Assembly: GCF_002574545.1 (NCBI RefSeq)
Contig: NZ_NUGT01000015.1
Location: 179,921-243,920, forward strand
Source: Bacillus sp. AFS055030
GTDB taxonomy: Bacteria > Bacillota > Bacilli > Bacillales > Bacillaceae_G
Direction of reading: 5' to 3'
Length of the DNA stretch: 64,000 nucleotides
The translations under genes were made by a program, and so were the position numbers. Position 1 is the stretch's first letter; every line of letters begins with the position of its first letter. Below are positions 60,382 through 64,000 of the stretch, one piece after another. A model generated the notes under the pieces. The model was not told the origin of the DNA. It was given only the letters and a program-made list of their open reading frames with translations, and ran no database searches.

Positions 60382-61062
60382 ATGTTGAAACTTTTTTTAG
60401 ATCCAGGGCACGGTGGCTCTGATTCAGGTGCGGTAGGAAATGGTTTAAAAGAAAAAGACTTAACTTTAGATATCGCATTACGAATAAGAGACTTATTAAA
60501 AAACTATAATGATGTTGAAGTTAGAATGAGCAGATCTACCGATACAGATCGTTCTTTATCTGAACGTACTAACGATGCAAACTCATGGGGCGCTAGCTAC
60601 TTTTTATCTGTTCATATCAACTCATTTAATACATCAGCGTCTGGTTATGAGGATTATATCCATGATAGTTTGTCAGATACGTCTACTTCAGCTAAGTATC
60701 GAAACGATTTACATGCAGAAATCGTTAAGCTTAATGGTCTAACCGATCGGGGTAAAAAGAAAGCTAATTTTCATGTATTACGTGAATCAAATATGCCAGC
60801 GATTCTGACAGAAAATGGATTTATCGATAATGCTAGTGATGCAGCAAAACTGAAAGACCCAAATTGGCGTCAAAAAGTAGCTCAAGGCCATGTAAATGGA
60901 TTAGTAAAAGCATTTAACTTAACAGCAAAGGCTAAATCTGACATGCATAGAGTAATCGTAGACGGAGTACAAATTGGAGCATATCAAGATGATCAAAATG
61001 TACTAAATGCAGTAGAACAACATCTTCCAACAGCAACAAAAATTATTATCGAAAAAGTTTAA
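60382..61062 (+). CDS. N-acetylmuramoyl-L-alanine amidase (CwlC/CwlV-like)
   Basis: A 226-residue Amidase_3 enzyme that cuts the bond between muramic acid and the stem peptide. Zinc ligands His10 (DPGHGG), Glu24 and His78 (SVHINS), catalytic Glu144 (LTENGFID). The C-terminal 40 residues (HRVIVDGVQIGAYQDDQNVL) resemble one SPOR-type repeat. No signal peptide, as in CwlC of B. subtilis, which is made in the mother cell and helps its lysis. AGGAGGG before the ATG. Confidence 0.85.
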   Translation: MLKLFLDPGHGGSDSGAVGNGLKEKDLTLDIALRIRDLLKNYNDVEVRMSRSTDTDRSLSERTNDANSWGASYFLSVHINSFNTSASGYEDYIHDSLSDTSTSAKYRNDLHAEIVKLNGLTDRGKKKANFHVLRESNMPAILTENGFIDNASDAAKLKDPNWRQKVAQGHVNGLVKAFNLTAKAKSDMHRVIVDGVQIGAYQDDQNVLNAVEQHLPTATKIIIEKV

Positions 61063-61081
61063 ACGGTTAGATTAACGATTT

Positions 61082-61115
61082 GAAGACTGTCTAATTCATA
61101 GACCGTCTTTTTTTC
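61082..61115 (+). terminator. terminator after amidase gene
   Basis: AAGACTGTCTA/TAGACCGTCTT with a 5-nt loop and a run of T. Confidence 0.83.
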
Positions 61116-61174
61116 GTTCAAAACAAAACAATAGTCAACTAAAAAAGACCTTCGACTAAAAGCTCAGCTGCAAT

Positions 61175-62413
61175 TTACTCAATAGATTTCAATATATCTA
61201 AAATATTATTTGAGTCAATTTTCTTTTTTTGCCTCCCTAAACTAATAACTTGTTCGCCATATTTATGTTGCAATTTATGTAATGTTTCAAACAGTGGTTC
61301 GTGTTTGGCATCCTTTTCAAAAGAAAATAGATCCAATTGCTTTGATATTTCATCTTTTGGATTTAATTGTGATGCAGTTACTCCAATTAAACGTAATGGT
61401 TCTCCGTTCCAATTTCTTTTCCATAGATCAAAAGCTTCTTTAAAAATTTCGTTAGCTTGTTGTACAGGAGTAGTAAGTTTTTTACTACGATTGATTGTTT
61501 TTCGGTCACTAAATCGAAGTGTAATTGTCACAGTGTCTGCAACTAAACCTTTCTTAATTAAACGATCCGCTACACGTTTAGATAGAGCTTCAAATTTTTC
61601 TGCAATCATTGGTTCCTCAAAAACATCAAAAGAAAATGTTGTTGATTGCCCAATTGTCTTATGTGAAAGCATACGACTTGGATCTACTTCTCTCTCATCT
61701 ATTCCATTAGCTTTATTTCTTAAAGATTTACCATTTACACCTAATAATTCCATTACTTGTTTTTCATTACTTTTTGCCAAATCTTCTATAGTAATAATGC
61801 CAATTTCATTTAACTTTTCTTCAGTTTTCTTACCAATACCATGCATCTCTCCTACTTTTCTAGGCCATAAAATAGAAGGAACATCTCTTTTACGGAGTAC
61901 AGTAATTCCAAGTGGTTTTTTCATATCTGAGGCTGTTTTCGCAAGAAATTTATTTGGACCAATACCGATACTGCAAGGCATGTCTAGATCTTTTAACAAC
62001 ATAGACTGAATCAATTCAGCTATTTTAATCGGATGTCCTAAATTTTCATCACAATCGGTTATATCAATATATCCTTCATCAATTGATGCCACTTCAATCT
62101 TAGGACTTATTGCCCCTAATTTTTCAAATATTTGCCTTGAGACTTTACGGTAAGCTTCAAAATTTGGAGTTTTCACAATCATCTCCGGACATTTTTTTCG
62201 CGCTTCCCATAATGGCATTGTTGCCCGAATTCCATAAGCTCGAGCTTCATAACTTGCCGTTACGATAATTCCCCTGCGCTCTTTTTCATTGCCAGCCACA
62301 ACTACAGGTTTACCTTTTAATGATGGATCATTCGCTATTTCAACCGAAGCAAAAAATGAATTCATATCAACATGTAAAATGACTCTTCCGCTCTTTGGTG
62401 CCCATTGATTCAT
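61175..62413 (-). CDS. dinB: DNA polymerase IV
   Basis: A 412-residue Y-family polymerase for lesion bypass and untargeted mutagenesis (YqjH/PolY1 type). Palm carboxylates Asp16 (LHVDMNSFFASVE) and Asp112-Glu113 (SIDEGYIDIT); fingers HhH (GIGKKTEEKLNEIGI); little finger in the last 150 residues; clamp motif QLDLF at the end. AGGTG/GGAGG before the ATG. No LexA box seen upstream, unlike the yqjW gene at 6.3 kb. Confidence 0.93.
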   Translation of the reverse strand: MNQWAPKSGRVILHVDMNSFFASVEIANDPSLKGKPVVVAGNEKERRGIIVTASYEARAYGIRATMPLWEARKKCPEMIVKTPNFEAYRKVSRQIFEKLGAISPKIEVASIDEGYIDITDCDENLGHPIKIAELIQSMLLKDLDMPCSIGIGPNKFLAKTASDMKKPLGITVLRKRDVPSILWPRKVGEMHGIGKKTEEKLNEIGIITIEDLAKSNEKQVMELLGVNGKSLRNKANGIDEREVDPSRMLSHKTIGQSTTFSFDVFEEPMIAEKFEALSKRVADRLIKKGLVADTVTITLRFSDRKTINRSKKLTTPVQQANEIFKEAFDLWKRNWNGEPLRLIGVTASQLNPKDEISKQLDLFSFEKDAKHEPLFETLHKLQHKYGEQVISLGRQKKKIDSNNILDILKSIE

Positions 62414-62792
62414 TGCTACACCTCCTATACTAATATAATATCATTTTTTTAAATTCCAATTTACTTGTGTGCTATATATAGTTAAAACTTATTTTATCTA
62501 AAACTAATATCTAATTATTATAAACGTTTTTGTATAAAAGAAAAAAAGGTATGCAAAGTAAAATTAAAAAATTCTTCATTCAAAAAGTGTAGAAAAAGGC
62601 GTTGTTAGAGAATCCAATATAAATTAGAAGGGATATCGTTAAACGGTGAACCTCCTTTAAAATGTATAAAAGCTATTTCGTTCAATATGAATCCTTTCAC
62701 TCTAAGTCCTATTTACTTCTCATAAAGTCCAAAAAGAGATAAAATAAACCTATCTAAATTGTATTTTTTGAAATTAATGGAGGTATTTTCTT
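62414..62792. other. intergenic region, nothing recognised
   Basis: 379 bp between divergent genes, AT-rich. No frame or strong hairpin. Confidence 0.45.
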
Positions 62793-63170
62793 TTGAGTAA
62801 CGAAAATCAATCAATGTATGATTATATAGGAAAAGAAAAATTAGAAGAGCTAGTGGATACTTTTTATTCATATGTTTCAAAACATGAGAGACTTGCACCA
62901 ATATTTCCTGGTGACTGGGAGGAAACAGCACGTAAACAAAAACTATTTTTAACACAGTTTTTAGGTGGACCACAATATTATAGTATGGAACGTGGTCATC
63001 CAAGAATGCGTGCGCGTCATTTGCCTTTTCCAATAACAATTGAATTAGCCCATGACTGGTTAGATTGCATGGGAAAAGCTATGGATGATGTTGATTTAGA
63101 TGAAGAAATTAAAGAACCGTTATTACAACATTTAAGAAATGTTGCTTATCATATGGTGAACAATGAATAA
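62793..63170 (+). CDS. yjbI: truncated hemoglobin, group II
   Basis: A 125-residue globin of the trHbO (group II) class. Proximal His76 (MRARHLPF), the distal aromatic Tyr25 (TFYSYV) and Trp89 (AHDWLDC) at G8, which marks group II. Such globins bind oxygen or nitric oxide; the B. subtilis relative is YjbI. Start is a TTG at 62793 with TGGAGG 9 nt before. It forms an operon with a DCC thiol protein 17 bp on. Confidence 0.9.
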   Translation: MSNENQSMYDYIGKEKLEELVDTFYSYVSKHERLAPIFPGDWEETARKQKLFLTQFLGGPQYYSMERGHPRMRARHLPFPITIELAHDWLDCMGKAMDDVDLDEEIKEPLLQHLRNVAYHMVNNE

Positions 63171-63187
63171 TCTTTAGGGGATATTAT

Positions 63188-63586
63188 ATGAGCGAAAGGC
63201 CGATTATTTTATTTGATGGTGAATGTATTTTATGCAATGGAGCTGTTAAGTTTATTATTAAACATGACAAAAAAGGTTATTTTCATTTTGCCGCGCTACA
63301 ATCCACATTTGGCGAAAAGCTTAGGAAGGATCATCCCGAGCTTAGTTCAATTGATTCAATTATTGTAGTACAAAATGGAAGCATAAAAATTGAATCTTCT
63401 GCTGCACTTTCAATTGCAAAAAGATTAGATGGTTGGCCAAAATTTTTCTATGCCTTTATCATAATCCCACCAACAATACGTGACTATTTATATAGACTAA
63501 TCGCAAGAAATCGCCTTAGATTCTTTGGAAAAAACGAATCGTGTATGATTCCATCAAAGGAAATTAGGGATCGATTTTATTTATAA
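63188..63586 (+). CDS. DCC family thiol-disulfide protein (YuxK-like)
   Basis: A 132-residue protein of the DUF393/DCC family, named for its Asp10-x-x-Cys13-x-x-Cys16 start (LFDGECILCNGAV), thioredoxin-like and possibly redox active. Partner enzymes are unknown. TTAGGGG before the ATG. Second gene of the globin operon. Confidence 0.85.
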   Translation: MSERPIILFDGECILCNGAVKFIIKHDKKGYFHFAALQSTFGEKLRKDHPELSSIDSIIVVQNGSIKIESSAALSIAKRLDGWPKFFYAFIIIPPTIRDYLYRLIARNRLRFFGKNESCMIPSKEIRDRFYL

Positions 63587-63601
63587 AAGGCCTCCTCAAA
63601 C

Positions 63602-63645
63602 GAAAAGAACCCCAAGGTTATCATTTTTCCTTGTGGTTCTTTTTA
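63602..63645. terminator. bidirectional terminator
   Basis: AAAAGAACCCCAAGG/CCTTGTGGTTCTTTT with an 11-nt loop; ends the globin operon and the convergent small gene. Confidence 0.87.
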
Positions 63646-63668
63646 AGTTTACTTCCAGATCCTTAAAA

Positions 63669-63833
63669 TTAACTTTTTATTAGAAATCTTGTTAAAGCGA
63701 GCCCTATAAATCCAGCACCCATCCCAATAAGCCAACCCGAGTGAGATTCATGTAATAAACTTCCAATTCCTCCGCCTAGAAACATACAGCCTACAAAAAC
63801 GATTCCTCCAATACCAGCACCTTTATTTTTCAA
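63669..63833 (-). CDS. small Gly-rich membrane protein, 54 aa
   Basis: A 54-codon frame from a TTG at 63833 (GAGAGG about 11 nt upstream). The product has two glycine-rich spans (KGAGIGGIVFVGCMFLGGGIG and WLIGMGAGFIGLALTRFLI) with a short polar link (HESHSG). Terminator follows. It is similar in design to the product of 31381-31560. A family of such small proteins is common in Bacillus; function unknown. Confidence 0.55.
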   Translation of the reverse strand: MKNKGAGIGGIVFVGCMFLGGGIGSLLHESHSGWLIGMGAGFIGLALTRFLIKS

Positions 63834-64000
63834 AATCTGACCATCCTCTCAGGAATAAAATCTTCCTATCTATTAATGATTAGATATCTTTTTGTATTTC
63901 TCTATTTTTTTATTTAGTTTTTCCCTAAAAAATTCCAGTAATATTTTCTAATTTACTTATTTATTAGAATTTTATTTTTATTTAACACTAAATTTTATAT
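63834..64000. other. window end, no feature
   Basis: AT-rich run with no frame or hairpin that I can support. Confidence 0.4.

Noticed and set aside
61305..62009. 234-codon frame opposite dinB
   Set aside because: Lies wholly antisense to the polymerase gene, has no ribosome binding site, and the product is Ser/Phe-rich as expected of a reverse-frame shadow.
1..64000. CRISPR, prophage or insertion sequence
   Set aside because: No regularly spaced repeats, no integrase or transposase frame and no phage structural genes were seen.

Overview
The window is chromosomal DNA of a low-GC (about one third G+C by eye), spore-forming member of the Bacillaceae. Pointers are strong AGGAGG-type ribosome binding sites, B. 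subtilis-type LexA boxes, bacillithiol synthesis (yojF-bshB2), a mother-cell-type yodT-yodS-yodR-yodQ operon, a BclA-like exosporium domain protein and an order of genes (yqjQ, yqjP, proI, rnz, dinB, plus yqjW/yqjX/yqzH) that recalls the yqj region of B. subtilis. I cannot fix the genus. There are no rRNA or tRNA genes, no CRISPR array, no prophage and no complete insertion sequence.

Layout. 0-5 kb: the end of an LPNTA-anchored surface protein with its class D sortase, an APH-like kinase, a DinB-fold protein, an exosporium-type protein, a small membrane protein and a HAD phosphatase. 5-11.5 kb: an intergenic repeat element, DUF1659/DUF2922 genes, the SOS module yolD-like/yqjW divergent from yqzH with a LexA box inside the promoter, envelope genes, tatC, and an orphan DivIC-like gene faced by an SOS-like promoter. 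11.7-13.4 kb: a candidate small RNA with a C6 run, then yojF-bshB2 and a VOC protein. 13.5-18.7 kb: a response regulator, histidine kinase and ABC-2 exporter set of the LnrJK-LMN type. 19-26 kb: a lipoprotein overlapping a secreted protein, a quinone-reductase-like enzyme, a metallo-hydrolase/TetR pair with a perfect operator palindrome, lysP under a lysine riboswitch, and pdxK. 26.3-36.9 kb: gene remnants, ydeI, a nitroreductase with a striking operator below an Rrf2 gene, a methyltransferase, a drug exporter, an FAD oxidase with a half-size MFS protein, ydbS-ydbT and a polysaccharide deacetylase. 37-41 kb: the yodT-S-R-Q operon without kamA and yodP. 41.4-48.9 kb: yqjQ-yqjP, proI, a CBS/ACT protein, PspA with its small membrane partner, a second deacetylase and rnz. 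49-64 kb: mostly single genes, including a BMP lipoprotein, a FrnE-like protein, a MerR/TipAS regulator with a 19-bp promoter spacer, a SET protein, a two-gene chromate transporter, a cell-wall amidase, DNA polymerase IV, a truncated globin and a DCC protein.

Genes that work together: sortase and its LPNTA substrate; the SOS genes under LexA; kinase/regulator and exporter; regulators next to their likely targets (TetR and metallo-hydrolase, Rrf2 and nitroreductase); YodT-S-R-Q in a beta-amino-acid type CoA pathway; YdbS/YdbT at the membrane; two ChrA halves. The least explained elements are the C-rich small RNA candidate (11.75 kb), the SOS-like promoter pointing into the DivIC-like gene (11.03 kb), the 17-bp-periodic operator (28.4 kb), the lipoprotein/secreted protein pair (19.1-20.1 kb) and the GC-rich repeat element (5.1-5.3 kb).
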